Numbered from the stretch's first letter, positions 43,182-53,607 are shown. The stretch: DNA of 64,000 nt from Fulvivirga ulvae (GCF_021389975.1 NZ_CP089981.1:5667501-5731500); one strand, 5' to 3'. Notes: generated by a model not told the origin, from the letters alone. Numbers and translations: made by a program.

Positions 43182-44887
43182 TCTACTATTAAAACTTCGT
43201 TCATCCAGGGCAGCTTCACGGCATTGAAGCTCCAGGGTAATTTTTCCAGGGTAATATCATAAGTTTGTTTGCTTACCTGCAATAGCCAGTGGCCGTCCCG
43301 GCTTTTGAGTAAACCCTCTCTATGGATGTAGGAGACGCGCAAACCTGCCGGAGTAAGGTTTTTCCAGTAAGGGCCTCTGGCAATGACCGCTTGCAGTAGT
43401 CCCTCAGCCATTTCTTTGTCGTCTTCGGTAAGCTGAACGGGTTCAACCGGTTCATCGAGGGGAATGCCGCATAGCACCTTATTCAAGGGCAGTTGCCCTT
43501 CGAACAGCTCTTCATCTGCGGCCTCCACGAGGTGCTGTAACACACAAGCGGCTTTGTTTCTGGCCTCGGCATTATGAAACTCCTTGTCGGTGAGTAGCCC
43601 GAGGTTTTCAAAGAATCGCTGTAAAAAGGGCCACAAAAGCACCAACCCTGCATTGTTAATGGCAATAAAATCGGTGTCTTCAAATTCGGATTGCATGGCT
43701 TCGATCACCCGGGGGGTTGAGATAGCCTGCATCTGCTTTAAAGTAGACTCAATCTGGTTGAGTTGTTTTGCCAGTGGCCGCAGACTGGCTTCTGTGATAG
43801 CCTTTAGCTTAGGGGCGTGGTTTTTCAACTCGTGCAGTAAGGTGTCTATATTTTCAATTCTTGCATGTGCTTCTTCACCGGTATGAGGTCTCATAGCCAC
43901 CTCTCCTCCATCAAGGGCTTTCATCAGCTTTCGAAGTTCAATGAGTTCGGCAGGCCGGACCTGCTGAAATGAAGGCAGCTGAAGGAATGCAGAAAAGTGC
44001 TGAAAAAAGCGCTGCCAGGTGATGTTTTCAGGGTGTTTCTTTTGAAGCTTCCTTACCAGCAACTGTACTTCCTGCTGATCTCTGTTCACTACGGTCTTGC
44101 CCGTGCCCTGCCATTGGTTCGTAACCTGCTGATCTGCGCCCAACACGGTTAGCGCACTGGAAATTGTTGTCCTTTCCAGCCCTTCATAGTCTTTGGCGGT
44201 GGTTATCTGGCCAAAGGCTGCTGTCCAAAATGCTTTTGCAATCGCCCGGTCCGTTTGAGGCCTCGACCATTCGCCTGCATGCTGTTTCACCTGCCTGACA
44301 AATTCATTTTTGGTTTTGTGAAGGTGACTAACGTCTACGGTGGTCAGCAAGGCTAAGGATTGAAGCGTCTGCACTTCGGTAAATGTATTTAAGAACCGAT
44401 TGAGGTAAGTGACGTTATACCTGAGCTGACTGATGAGGCCTTTGAAGGCGTTTTCCGGATGCTGTAGCAGTTCATTGAGCTGCTGATGTAAGTACGTCAG
44501 GCTCGCGTTGTCGGCCCACCAGGGGAGTATCCCGTTCATCAGGTAGTAGGATACTACTCGCAAGGGTGTTCTGTCCGGAGTTGTTGTTTCATTTTCCTGC
44601 TTATGCTCTTCGGGCGGTTGATGTGCTGCCAGGGCCTGGGCAAACTTTTTGGCAAATACTTCCTCAATCTCCTCCAAACGTACCTGCCCTAAATCGATGG
44701 TCAGCTGCGCTATCTGATACTGAATATCATCTTTGCTGAAACGGTCGCTCAGTTGCCTGTCAATGATAGGCACGAGTTTTTCCCGGTAGAGGTCACCTAT
44801 TTTCCTTTGGGTGGTAAATACATCCTTTTCTTTTGGCATTCGCATCTCGAGGACCTGCCGGTTGACGATATGTTTCTTTTGCAGCAT
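43172..44887 (-). CDS. Contractile injection system tape-measure protein
   Basis: 571 residues. The N-terminus VLEMRMPKEKDVFTTQRKIGDLYREKLVPIIDRQLSDRFS and LTIDLGQVRLEEIEEVFAKKF fit the CIS_TMP family in Bacteroidota eCIS loci. Much of the body is helical and charged (KQLNQIESTLKQMQAI). A C-terminal part (AINNAGLVLLWPFLQRFFENLGL) is conserved in the family. It sets tube length inside the particle. At 571 residues it predicts a short particle. Between the ATPase gene and a baseplate gene, on the same strand. Confidence 0.85.
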   Translation of the reverse strand: MLQKKHIVNRQVLEMRMPKEKDVFTTQRKIGDLYREKLVPIIDRQLSDRFSKDDIQYQIAQLTIDLGQVRLEEIEEVFAKKFAQALAAHQPPEEHKQENETTTPDRTPLRVVSYYLMNGILPWWADNASLTYLHQQLNELLQHPENAFKGLISQLRYNVTYLNRFLNTFTEVQTLQSLALLTTVDVSHLHKTKNEFVRQVKQHAGEWSRPQTDRAIAKAFWTAAFGQITTAKDYEGLERTTISSALTVLGADQQVTNQWQGTGKTVVNRDQQEVQLLVRKLQKKHPENITWQRFFQHFSAFLQLPSFQQVRPAELIELRKLMKALDGGEVAMRPHTGEEAHARIENIDTLLHELKNHAPKLKAITEASLRPLAKQLNQIESTLKQMQAISTPRVIEAMQSEFEDTDFIAINNAGLVLLWPFLQRFFENLGLLTDKEFHNAEARNKAACVLQHLVEAADEELFEGQLPLNKVLCGIPLDEPVEPVQLTEDDKEMAEGLLQAVIARGPYWKNLTPAGLRVSYIHREGLLKSRDGHWLLQVSKQTYDITLEKLPWSFNAVKLPWMNEVLIVEWI

Positions 44888-44902
44888 CTTTATCTGTTAA
44901 GG

Positions 44903-47479
44903 TTAATCAGGGTTGACTTCGCTTAAAAACCGGTTAAAGGCCTGATCAAAAAGCTGCATTTCAGCCCTGCCCAGCCACTTGACATGTACTTTCAGGTGGG
45001 TGGGTGTCTCTTCTCTTATGGTGTCTTCTACAAACTTTCTGAACTGGTCATTCTGATAGCGCTCTACCCAATTGGGGATGGCAAAGGTCAGCTGGAGTGA
45101 GTAGGGATCGTGGTTTTTGCGGACCTTATTCCACCTCCCGGTGGCTTCGCTTTCGGCAAACGGAACAGGGATCTCAAAACCGTTTTCGGTTATGGTGCCT
45201 ACCTGATGGAGGCCATCATAGTGGGTGGTTCCTGTTATTTCTATGAGATCTCCCTCCTGAAGGTTGTGTTCTGCCACCTGGCAAAGGGTATTGCTCTCCT
45301 TGGAAGTTTTGGAAAAGGCCTGTATGGATTCTGTTAAAACATGGTATCTGAGATCGGGCTGTGTCCTTCTCCAGGTAGCCTCGTTCGCTGATCCTTCAAA
45401 GGCTATCGCTATTTCAAAGGCACCTTCTTTTACGGCAACCACTTCATACGCACCCTCATATTGCTCATTGCCTCGTATATTTACTCTATCACCTTTTACG
45501 AGGGTGTGGTCCGGTGCAAGGCATTGGGTATGTCCTTCACTTTCCCCGGCTTCGAAACCGGTAATCTCTCCGGGTGTATAGTGGGTTCTCACCGGGTATC
45601 GATCGTAAGCACCAGGCCTGAGCAGGATGTGTTCTACCATATGAAATCCTTCTGTATCTGCATCGGCAAGGTTTCTTCGGGTATAGTCGTTTATACCTAT
45701 TTTCCTGGCGATCCTTTTCTCCAGGCCTGATACGTTATCGGTGTTCCAATACTCCTTTTCGCAGTCATACGCTTTGGCTCTGCCTCCACTTATCTTATCG
45801 TAGTCTTTTAAGAAGCGGGTTTTATCTTTGATAAGCTGTCTGGATATTTCATTGGCTCTGTTATCACTTTCGAAAGACCGTTGCTGCAACAGGTCAGGAT
45901 TGGTTTCGGAAAGTTGTTCTGATCTTTTTGGGGCGCCCTCTGATACGCCCTGCAGAAATACTCCATAGCGGCTGAATTTTTCTCCAAAGCGGGCCAGCAG
46001 GTGGTTTAGAAATATGTTTTTACGATTCAGGCTATCGGCAGAGTCGGCTGTCATTTCTGCCAGGTATTGTTCATAGCTTTCCTCGCCTACCAGTATGTCT
46101 TCTATTCCTGCCCCCGATCCTGTTAACGACTGGTTGAAATAGGTCCGGGTATCATCACCATCAAAGCTGACCAGGTCCTTAAAATGGGCCGTCTGAGAAA
46201 AATAATTGGCCAGTTGCTGCTCAAATAAGGCGAGATAGGCCTTGAGTTGTTTGGCCTGCATTTTTCTTTTCTCCGGGGCTGACTCTGGAAGTTCTGAGTC
46301 TCCTAAACCAAAATTGGACGGAAAGTAGTTTTGAATAGAGTAGTAACGGGATATGTTCCGGTCTTTGGTTTCGGGGAGCACCATATCGGGCTCTGCCGAA
46401 TGCAATACGTTCCGGTCAATTGATCCTCTGATTTTCAGGTTATACAATGCGATCACCCTGTCTGCATCTATGTTCGCTTTCAGTCCCTGAGAGGTAAATT
46501 GCAGGTGCTCAAGGGTACCTCTGACATCCAGTTTCGGGGCTTTGAGCGGGTCTAATGGCAGCACCCATTTTTTGATCACATCACCTGATGCTACGGATAG
46601 TTCATCGATAGATGAAATACCTTCTTCATCCATGATTTCCCTGATCACATCAGAGGAGTGGACTTCTCTCACCCGGGCTTGACGCTGCAGCTCTTCATTA
46701 TTGATAAACCCGTGTCTCAGCAAGGGGCCTTCAAAGATCTCATCGGTGGTTTTCCCTTGTTCCAAAAGTTGTGACAGGGAATAAAAACGAATGCGTGGTG
46801 AAAGATAGGTAGCCACGCGGAACAACACATCGGCTATCAGTTGATTTACATTCTCTACCTTATCGGTCAGGTTGATCACTCCTTGCAGGCGGATGAGCTG
46901 CTCGTTGAGGAGCGTGACTTCATCAAAATCTTCACAAACACCACGAACTGCCTGTAATCTGGCTTTTACATGGTTTGAAATATCAATACCTGTTTCATTG
47001 GACCAATCATCTTTTTCGATGTCTACTTTGTACAGGCCTCTGGGTTTGATGCCTCCACCTGGCTCTTCATTATTTGGACCCGCCTCAGGTTTAACATAAG
47101 GCACTTTTTCGATCCATGCATTTTTTACGCCCTCTACGTCTATGACAATCTTGCGCAGGTCCAGTAACGTGACGGGATTAACAGTTAATATTTTGGCAGG
47201 TCCATAGAGTTCTTCGTATGAACTGCTGCCATCTCTGCCGAGCAGGTCAGGGATGTCGTAGTCGATGCGGTAGGCCAGGTCAGTGATGGCATAGCAGAGC
47301 TGCTCTAAAATGGTGATGCCCGGATCGTGGGTGTTGTGGTCGGTCCAGGTGCTCCCGGCCATTTGCTGTATGAGCTTTATTCCCTCTGCCCGAAGAAAAT
47401 CATAGCTCAATGCAGAGTCTTGGGGCAGGTCTTTGGGTATGGTAATTGGTTTTGTCATTTTAATAGTTCTTATGGTCAT
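44903..47479 (-). CDS. Baseplate protein (Pvc12/Afp12-like) with duplicated insert domain
   Basis: 858 residues. The start TWTDHNTHDPGITILEQLCYAITDLAYR is the sign of eCIS baseplate wedge proteins, which here take the J-like role. An unusual insert near 653-785 holds two related beta domains (HTLVKGDRVNIRGNEQYEGAYEV and HNLQEGDLIEITGTTHYDGLHQV). The C-terminal part, ending VHVKWLGRAEMQLFDQAF, is again conserved. It builds the baseplate around the spike. An ATG at 47458 is an alternative start. Confidence 0.82.
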   Translation of the reverse strand: MTIRTIKMTKPITIPKDLPQDSALSYDFLRAEGIKLIQQMAGSTWTDHNTHDPGITILEQLCYAITDLAYRIDYDIPDLLGRDGSSSYEELYGPAKILTVNPVTLLDLRKIVIDVEGVKNAWIEKVPYVKPEAGPNNEEPGGGIKPRGLYKVDIEKDDWSNETGIDISNHVKARLQAVRGVCEDFDEVTLLNEQLIRLQGVINLTDKVENVNQLIADVLFRVATYLSPRIRFYSLSQLLEQGKTTDEIFEGPLLRHGFINNEELQRQARVREVHSSDVIREIMDEEGISSIDELSVASGDVIKKWVLPLDPLKAPKLDVRGTLEHLQFTSQGLKANIDADRVIALYNLKIRGSIDRNVLHSAEPDMVLPETKDRNISRYYSIQNYFPSNFGLGDSELPESAPEKRKMQAKQLKAYLALFEQQLANYFSQTAHFKDLVSFDGDDTRTYFNQSLTGSGAGIEDILVGEESYEQYLAEMTADSADSLNRKNIFLNHLLARFGEKFSRYGVFLQGVSEGAPKRSEQLSETNPDLLQQRSFESDNRANEISRQLIKDKTRFLKDYDKISGGRAKAYDCEKEYWNTDNVSGLEKRIARKIGINDYTRRNLADADTEGFHMVEHILLRPGAYDRYPVRTHYTPGEITGFEAGESEGHTQCLAPDHTLVKGDRVNIRGNEQYEGAYEVVAVKEGAFEIAIAFEGSANEATWRRTQPDLRYHVLTESIQAFSKTSKESNTLCQVAEHNLQEGDLIEITGTTHYDGLHQVGTITENGFEIPVPFAESEATGRWNKVRKNHDPYSLQLTFAIPNWVERYQNDQFRKFVEDTIREETPTHLKVHVKWLGRAEMQLFDQAFNRFLSEVNPD

Positions 47480-47527
47480 TTGGATATCAACCTTTGGGCG
47501 TAGCCGGGTAATTACTAAAGTCAGTGC

Positions 47528-48895
47528 TTACAGTTTTATGATGTATGCCAGCACATAGTACGGCGGGCGGTTTTCATGAGACTTGCTACCTCCGGTATCA
47601 TTGGTATCAAATGAGTGGCTGTGTTTGCCGGCACTACCTGTAGTTCCGGAAGATGAGGCATAGTAATCATAATGATTTCCTGTTTTAGCCCCACGGCCGT
47701 GCTTTTTACTTCCTGAGAAACTATGGTTATGTTCACCTGCATCTTTGGTGGACCCGGAGTGGCTGTGAGCCGGCAACTGTGCCGTGGTCAGGGTTACCTG
47801 CTCCTGGCCTCCTGTGTTGCCGATCGTGTCGTAATCACCTGTACCACCAAGCCCTACGATAAATCTTCCGGTAAGGTCGGGGGTACCATTTTCGCCATTA
47901 CAAAGGGCCCATCCGGCCGGGGCATTATCGCCTGACCACATGCAAATGACGCCTTTGGGTAGCCGGTCATCTACATAGGATTTCACTGATTTTTGGGTAG
48001 GGATCCTTTCGTCACTGGCATTATTGCCATCCATATTGGAGCTCTTGGAAAAGTTTGTGGCCATTAACGGGCCTTCTACGTTCATACCGCCTTCGGCAAA
48101 GACTTTCACCTTTCTTGATGCTCCGGTGTTGCCTGAGGCCATACCATGTATTTTCAGGGCATTTTCTTCATCTATTGAAATTTTGGCGGAGTTTTCATTT
48201 TTACCCTGGTTAGGCCCTCCAAATAAAATGCTGCTACTGGTGATATGCATTGAGGCATCTGGCGAGCTGTCTTTACCTGCACCCTGAACACTCAGGGGCG
48301 CTGCCGGGTTTTCGGTGCCTAAGCCGAGCTTTCCTAAAACAAAGCTGGGTTTCTCCTGCGCGCCACTTAGGCGCACTCCTTCACGGGTATCTCCGCCTCT
48401 TACGGATACTTTTCCATCACTTTTATCTTCGGTCACTTCAAAGATCCGGGAGTGCTGCTTTGTGTTAGAGACAACCGAAAGGGCCGACTCGCTATCACTT
48501 CCGTGAATGGTCAGTTTTGACTCTGGCTCTATGGTGCCAATGCCTACTTTTCCATCTTCTAACCTGATAAACAGCCGGCTCTTTCCTGATTTATCTTTGA
48601 TGTTGAGTCCACGCTGGTTGGTGTCGGGTTCCAAGGGGTCGACTCTGGGGTTCAGGTTGAGCGACCACTCTGCACTTTTTTTAGAAAAGTCTGTATACAG
48701 ATCCAGGATTCCCTGGGTGCCTACCTCCTCACCTTCAGCTTGCAGGGCCAGTGGGCTTCCCTGCACTTTGGCTATTCCGTCTTCTGCCTGGTTGATGCCT
48801 GCATCTACCAGTTGGGCAAAATGCTCCTGGGTCGGGATCTTGTTTTTCAGGAAATGGTTTTTAAGTTCTGATCGGTTTTTCTTATTGATTTCCAT
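47528..48895 (-). CDS. Tail-fibre / collar protein with HxH metal motifs
   Basis: 455 residues. The N-terminus (LKNHFLKNKIPTQEHFAQLVDAGINQ) and repeats like SRLFIRLEDGKVGIGTIEPESKL are typical of Bacteroidota tail fibres. The C-terminus is a phage tail-collar domain: PKGVICMWSGDNAPAGWALCNG, TPDLTGRFIVGLG, LPAHSHSG, EHNHSFSG, KHSHSFD and NRPPYYVLAYIIKL. The three HxH motifs probably hold metal ions along the trimer axis, as in T4 gp12 and related fibres. It lies where other eCIS loci encode receptor-binding fibres, so it is the best candidate for target recognition. Confidence 0.86.
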   Translation of the reverse strand: MEINKKNRSELKNHFLKNKIPTQEHFAQLVDAGINQAEDGIAKVQGSPLALQAEGEEVGTQGILDLYTDFSKKSAEWSLNLNPRVDPLEPDTNQRGLNIKDKSGKSRLFIRLEDGKVGIGTIEPESKLTIHGSDSESALSVVSNTKQHSRIFEVTEDKSDGKVSVRGGDTREGVRLSGAQEKPSFVLGKLGLGTENPAAPLSVQGAGKDSSPDASMHITSSSILFGGPNQGKNENSAKISIDEENALKIHGMASGNTGASRKVKVFAEGGMNVEGPLMATNFSKSSNMDGNNASDERIPTQKSVKSYVDDRLPKGVICMWSGDNAPAGWALCNGENGTPDLTGRFIVGLGGTGDYDTIGNTGGQEQVTLTTAQLPAHSHSGSTKDAGEHNHSFSGSKKHGRGAKTGNHYDYYASSSGTTGSAGKHSHSFDTNDTGGSKSHENRPPYYVLAYIIKL

Positions 48896-48938
48896 AAGGC
48901 TATTTTCTTTAAAATGTCATATTTCTTTCTTGTGATAC

Positions 48939-51900
48939 TTATCTGATATCTTCTCCTACTTTAAAATCAAGCTGTACTTTCATGTAGTTGATCCCTTCGA
49001 AGCTGTCTTCGTTGAAGGCACTTTCACTCAGCACATCTATCTCGTGTGAGGGGGCCGAAACCATGACCATATCTGAGCGGGACGGGATAACGGCTGCTTT
49101 CCCATCATTGATGGCCCGGACGTCTACAAAGGTTTTTCCATCTTCACTTTGAAATAATTTCAGGTGTGCGACATAATCTATGTAGGGCCTTTCGGCAATG
49201 AAGTTGATCAGCACACTTGCATTCAATGAGCCTCCAATCCTGATATCACCCTGATCGTTGTAGGCCCATGGGGAAAGGAAGCGCTTGATCTCTTCTATCA
49301 GTTTGGCTTTGTAAAATTCCTCGTCATATCCGGGGTAGAATTTTACTGAGCACCGGGTAAGTACTTGCAGATAAAACGGGTTTTGTACTACCACTTCGGC
49401 ATGTGCCGGTGAGTGGGTGTCGAGGTGCTTTCTGATCTCGAAAAGTGTATCTGCGGCTACTTTGGGGGCAAACGGATTAAAAGGCTGGGTTCCCTTGATG
49501 TCGGGTATCACTACCACATCCACCCTGCCTGGTTCCTCTTTTGCCGGAAGGCATTTGACTTTGAACACCTGGGGGAACCTGTCTAAGACCATGTGCTCAT
49601 AATCCCACATGGTAAGGGCCCTGTTTTTATGCCTGAGTCGCTCACTGATGCGTTTGTAAAGGTCATTGCCCTGCTCTGCAGGTTTGCCTTTGCTGGATGT
49701 AAAGGGTTGTGTGACCGATACAATCTCAGAAAAGGTTTTCTTCGTTTCCGTAATGGTTTCCGCCTTCAGGGGTGTTGCAAAATGGGAAGGGGCTACGGTT
49801 TCACTGGAAAGTGTAGCGCTTATGGCCTGGGCCAGGATGTCAACCGTATCGGAAACCCCTACTATGTTCTTGTCTACATCGATTTTGAGCCAATGCAGTG
49901 CATCCGGCATCAGGGTGCCTCCGGTAGTGGCATCAGCGGGTACTTTGATCCGTACTATACCGGTATTGATCAGGCCGTTGGTGGTGTCTGAGATGATCGC
50001 TGATGAGGGCAGACCGACCCATTCATTGTTTCGCAGATAGCTCCACTGTAGTACTGTTTTTTCTACATCAGGGTCAGCACTTCCTTCTGCCATCTGGAAG
50101 AGCACGGACAGTATCTGGGGTGCATCCAGATCAGCTATACCCAGGAAAAGCTCCCCTTCGTTGCGATATAGCGGCAGCAATGCCGCATTTTCCTGTTCCA
50201 GAAGTTGCTTAAACCCAAAAGGGTGCATATGGTACAGGGCATCATGATCTTTTGCTCCGGCTTTATCAGGGATGATGTCGGTATAGGCGGAATAGTTCAG
50301 ATGTAGGCTTTTGAGTTTAGGCTGATAAGGTGGATTGATGATCAGTGTTTTTATTTCCGGTTTGTCTGACATTGCCTGTCTTACAAAAAGCGTATTGAAA
50401 ATGGAATGCTGAAAATCAAGCGGGCTGAGTTCCAGTTTGAAATAACGACTCCAGTCCAGCACTTCTTCTGCTCCCATCTCAACATTAGGATCCTGACGGT
50501 AGGTGTAGGTTTCCGGAAAGTTGTGTGCCAGCCTCATGTGTACGTCATGTGGCTCTCTTGGATCATCCAGCAATTCGTCTGCAAACAAGGTGATGTTGCC
50601 CACTTTAACATCTTCGTTGGCATTATGAAAAAATACCTCGGCTTTGAAATCTGTGTTTCCTTTTATGGTGTAAAAATCTGGCGTTTCGCCTTGGTCTTCG
50701 TCTTTGTCTTTTACCGGCTCGTCTTTCAGGATGTGCCAGTAGTTTTGATAGTATGCGCTAAAGTCTTCGGGTGCTTTTACCCATTGCATTTGCAGGTCGA
50801 GACTCTCCAGTTTCTTCAGTGAAATTTCTTTGTTGGTAAAGTAAAAGCTATTGCCCGTTTCCGGCTCTGTGCCAAAGGGTTCAAAGGGCTTTTTGGCACT
50901 GATCACTCCCTCGTCATTTTGCAGGGTAATGTCTTTGACGTTTTTTACATCTACTGACAGTTGTATCTTGTTCAGTTTCAGGTCCATCAGGCTGTGGTAA
51001 TGACTCATGTAACGCTCCTTGCCTATCTCATCGGCCAAAAAGTGGTTTAAAGAAAGTGCCAGGGCCGGATAGGCTGCATCAACATACTGCACCTGATCTT
51101 TGGCTTTAAAGGGCACCACGGGCACATCGCTTTCCCGCAGGTTGATCACTACTTTCAACCCTTTTAAATAGACTTGTTGGGGAGAATATTTGCGTACTGC
51201 CTGGAGAAATTCATCTGCACTGAGTTCCAGGTCCCCTGCTTTACTGACTTCTACTTCTTCTTGGGAGACTACAGTTGTGACCTGATAGATCAACCCATTG
51301 AGGTCAACCAGATATTTGCCGATGTCTAACGGGCTAAAATCCTGGCCTTCGGATTTGATATACTTCTTCTTGTCAGTGATATTGCCGGCAACTTCATCGG
51401 ATGCTGTGTCTGATATCGCTTCAAACTGTCCTTGATAGGTGCCTTCATACTCTCTGCCAATGTAGTCTCCGAATTCAAACGTGGTATTGGGCGGAATGAA
51501 CCACTGCTCTTCGCTACTCAGGTGGATCTGAAATGGTCTCTCAACACCCAAACTGAAAAGCGAACTGATCGGATCGGCATTATCGCTTTGCAAAGCAAAA
51601 TCCATCAACACGGTGATCTGTCTTCTGCCTTCGGTGAGCAACAGTGTGGGGGTGCTTATGGCCAGGCCAATGTTGGCGGGCTTCAGGTCTAAGGCTACAC
51701 CTTGCTGCCTGCTGCCAAAGGTCTTGAATCGCTTGCTTTCATCATCGTCTCCATATTCGTTAAAGGCATGGGCTTTGGCATCGGATGCAGCGTAAATATC
51801 TGACAGTTCTTCCCTAACCGGGGAAGGCAGTATAAAGCCTCGTGTTTCCCTGTCGGCCAGTTCCAGCAACCTATACACTTTATTCCAGTCTTCTTCTTTG

Positions 51901-53159
51901 GCATTTGCCTCCTCGCCAGTGCGGGCGATGTGATCAAAGTGCTGCTTATCCAGTTTCAGCTCTTCGAAGATGTAATCGGTGGCTTCCTGGCTGATAGCCG
52001 GATTGTCGTTCAGCAGGTCTTTATGTACTGAGGCAAAAGATGTAAGACCACCTCGATACAGCGGCAGGTTATCTCCTGGCTTCGGGCTTCCGTACACATG
52101 CTTTACCATAGCCTCAAAGCCTTCGTTTTCTCTGATCGCTTTTAATTTGTCCTGTCTTCTTTTTCTGATTTTGGCTTTAAATGCGTTATCTAAGGCATCG
52201 TAGACAGGCTGCCAGTTGGTGGGTATATCCTGGCTTTCTTCTCGGCTCTTTTGAAAGATCAGTTTGAAGTCTTCCACGGAAAGGAATAGTTGACCCGTCA
52301 CATAGTTTTTTGCTGCTACGTTATCCTGCTCCACCAGGGTATCCAGGGCTATGAGGTCTTCCACGCCTTCGGGTAATATTGGCAACGGATCACCGGGCGC
52401 AGGGTGGCCCAGTGCTGCTTCCAGCATACGGGTAAGGCCTCTATCTAAGGTGTCTGCATTTTCACGGTGGATATCCTGTATGGCAAGAAGTCGTTTATCA
52501 ACAAATACATTTTTCAATTGGGCTATTCTGGCCCGGCTGATGATGGTGTCTTCGTCAACGGCATAGTGCAGCGGGTTGCCGTCTTCATCTTCTCCGGCCA
52601 GCAGGGTGGTCCCTTTTTTCACTTCCAGTTTGTCAACGTCTTCTGCCAGCCCTAGCAGTACATTGACTACATCAGGTACAGCTTCTCGCGGAGTAAGGGC
52701 CAGACGCTCTTTAAAGTAAAAGTCCAGGTGTTTCCGGGTCAGGCCGTTGAGTTGTTCTTTAACATGGTGGAGTAACTTCAGGAATGTTATAAAGAGTACC
52801 GAATGGGGTCGTGACAGCCTGGACATCAGTTTCTCATCACTGGCAAAGCTGTCAGGGTCCTCTACAAATGCTGCGAGCTGGCTGGCCCACTGTGCCCGCT
52901 GCAGCTCTTTTCCTTTTGGTGACGCTGCTTTGTACTGTATGGCATCATCGATCAAAAACAGTTCCCAGGTGGCTGTCAACTGGTTTTGTTCATCAAAGAA
53001 TCTTAATTCTTGTGCCAGGCGCTGCGCTTCAACAATAAGCTGCTCTAAGCTCCTGTCATCTACCTTCACATGCGCTGGGTCAAGCAATGGGTTGTTGCGG
53101 TCTTGCTGACTGGTGCCATCCCTGAGCAGGAGTTTCTGAGGTGTTAAGTTATCGGTCAT
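48939..53159 (-). CDS. Large baseplate protein (Pvc11/Afp11-like, baseplate J-like)
   Basis: 1406 residues, the largest protein in the locus. The N-terminal 200 residues are helical with LTRKHLDFYFKERLALTPREAVPDVVNVLLGLAEDVD, a mark of this family. The middle has beta-sandwich-like stretches, and the C-terminal quarter carries the baseplate J-like region LRHKNRALTMWDYEHMVLDRFPQVFKVKCLPA followed by EVVVQNPFYLQVLTRCSVKFYPGYDEEFYKA and SPWAYNDQGDIRIGG. Baseplate J-type proteins form the wedge that triggers sheath contraction. Translationally close to the PAAR-like gene before it (19 bp). Confidence 0.87.
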   Translation of the reverse strand: MTDNLTPQKLLLRDGTSQQDRNNPLLDPAHVKVDDRSLEQLIVEAQRLAQELRFFDEQNQLTATWELFLIDDAIQYKAASPKGKELQRAQWASQLAAFVEDPDSFASDEKLMSRLSRPHSVLFITFLKLLHHVKEQLNGLTRKHLDFYFKERLALTPREAVPDVVNVLLGLAEDVDKLEVKKGTTLLAGEDEDGNPLHYAVDEDTIISRARIAQLKNVFVDKRLLAIQDIHRENADTLDRGLTRMLEAALGHPAPGDPLPILPEGVEDLIALDTLVEQDNVAAKNYVTGQLFLSVEDFKLIFQKSREESQDIPTNWQPVYDALDNAFKAKIRKRRQDKLKAIRENEGFEAMVKHVYGSPKPGDNLPLYRGGLTSFASVHKDLLNDNPAISQEATDYIFEELKLDKQHFDHIARTGEEANAKEEDWNKVYRLLELADRETRGFILPSPVREELSDIYAASDAKAHAFNEYGDDDESKRFKTFGSRQQGVALDLKPANIGLAISTPTLLLTEGRRQITVLMDFALQSDNADPISSLFSLGVERPFQIHLSSEEQWFIPPNTTFEFGDYIGREYEGTYQGQFEAISDTASDEVAGNITDKKKYIKSEGQDFSPLDIGKYLVDLNGLIYQVTTVVSQEEVEVSKAGDLELSADEFLQAVRKYSPQQVYLKGLKVVINLRESDVPVVPFKAKDQVQYVDAAYPALALSLNHFLADEIGKERYMSHYHSLMDLKLNKIQLSVDVKNVKDITLQNDEGVISAKKPFEPFGTEPETGNSFYFTNKEISLKKLESLDLQMQWVKAPEDFSAYYQNYWHILKDEPVKDKDEDQGETPDFYTIKGNTDFKAEVFFHNANEDVKVGNITLFADELLDDPREPHDVHMRLAHNFPETYTYRQDPNVEMGAEEVLDWSRYFKLELSPLDFQHSIFNTLFVRQAMSDKPEIKTLIINPPYQPKLKSLHLNYSAYTDIIPDKAGAKDHDALYHMHPFGFKQLLEQENAALLPLYRNEGELFLGIADLDAPQILSVLFQMAEGSADPDVEKTVLQWSYLRNNEWVGLPSSAIISDTTNGLINTGIVRIKVPADATTGGTLMPDALHWLKIDVDKNIVGVSDTVDILAQAISATLSSETVAPSHFATPLKAETITETKKTFSEIVSVTQPFTSSKGKPAEQGNDLYKRISERLRHKNRALTMWDYEHMVLDRFPQVFKVKCLPAKEEPGRVDVVVIPDIKGTQPFNPFAPKVAADTLFEIRKHLDTHSPAHAEVVVQNPFYLQVLTRCSVKFYPGYDEEFYKAKLIEEIKRFLSPWAYNDQGDIRIGGSLNASVLINFIAERPYIDYVAHLKLFQSEDGKTFVDVRAINDGKAAVIPSRSDMVMVSAPSHEIDVLSESAFNEDSFEGINYMKVQLDFKVGEDIR

Positions 53160-53178
53160 CTGTGCTAAATGGTTTGAA

Positions 53179-53607
53179 TTAAGTTGCCTTAGTGTTCTTG
53201 TTGTTTGTTATAAATTGCCCTGTACCGGGATATACTTGTATGGGGTCGGCTGTATTGACTGGTGGTGCCATTTTCGCGGGCGATGTGACCTTGAATTGTG
53301 AAACGAATGTTTTTCCTTTCAAAATGATCTTTTTACGCCCGCTTTTGGTTTTCTGCGTTAGTTGCCCGGGTTTTAACTCTTTGATGGTCAGGGTTCCTTT
53401 TCCCGGCTGAGAGAAAATAGAGGTGGTATAATCGCAAGGGATCTCTACACTTTTTTCATCTCGCTCTACGCATACCCGCTTGCCGTTAATGGTTGTTTTA
53501 CCCGAGGCTTTGATGTTTTTCTGAAGTTTCGGATTCAGAAATTGAACACCTTTTATCGGTAAGAACTCTACCACGTCTCCATCCATAATTACAATGTCTA
53601 ATGCCAT
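53179..53607 (-). CDS. PAAR-like spike-tip protein
   Basis: 142 residues rich in Gly, Lys and Thr with repeated short beta strands (GKTTINGKRVCVERDEKSVEIPCDY, GTLTIKELKPGQLTQKTKSGRKKIILKGKTFV). It occupies the slot between gp25 and the Pvc11-like gene where other eCIS loci encode the PAAR tip (Pvc10). I see the glycine-turn strands but not a full PAAR triple repeat, so the name rests partly on position. Confidence 0.65.
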   Translation of the reverse strand: MALDIVIMDGDVVEFLPIKGVQFLNPKLQKNIKASGKTTINGKRVCVERDEKSVEIPCDYTTSIFSQPGKGTLTIKELKPGQLTQKTKSGRKKIILKGKTFVSQFKVTSPAKMAPPVNTADPIQVYPGTGQFITNNKNTKAT

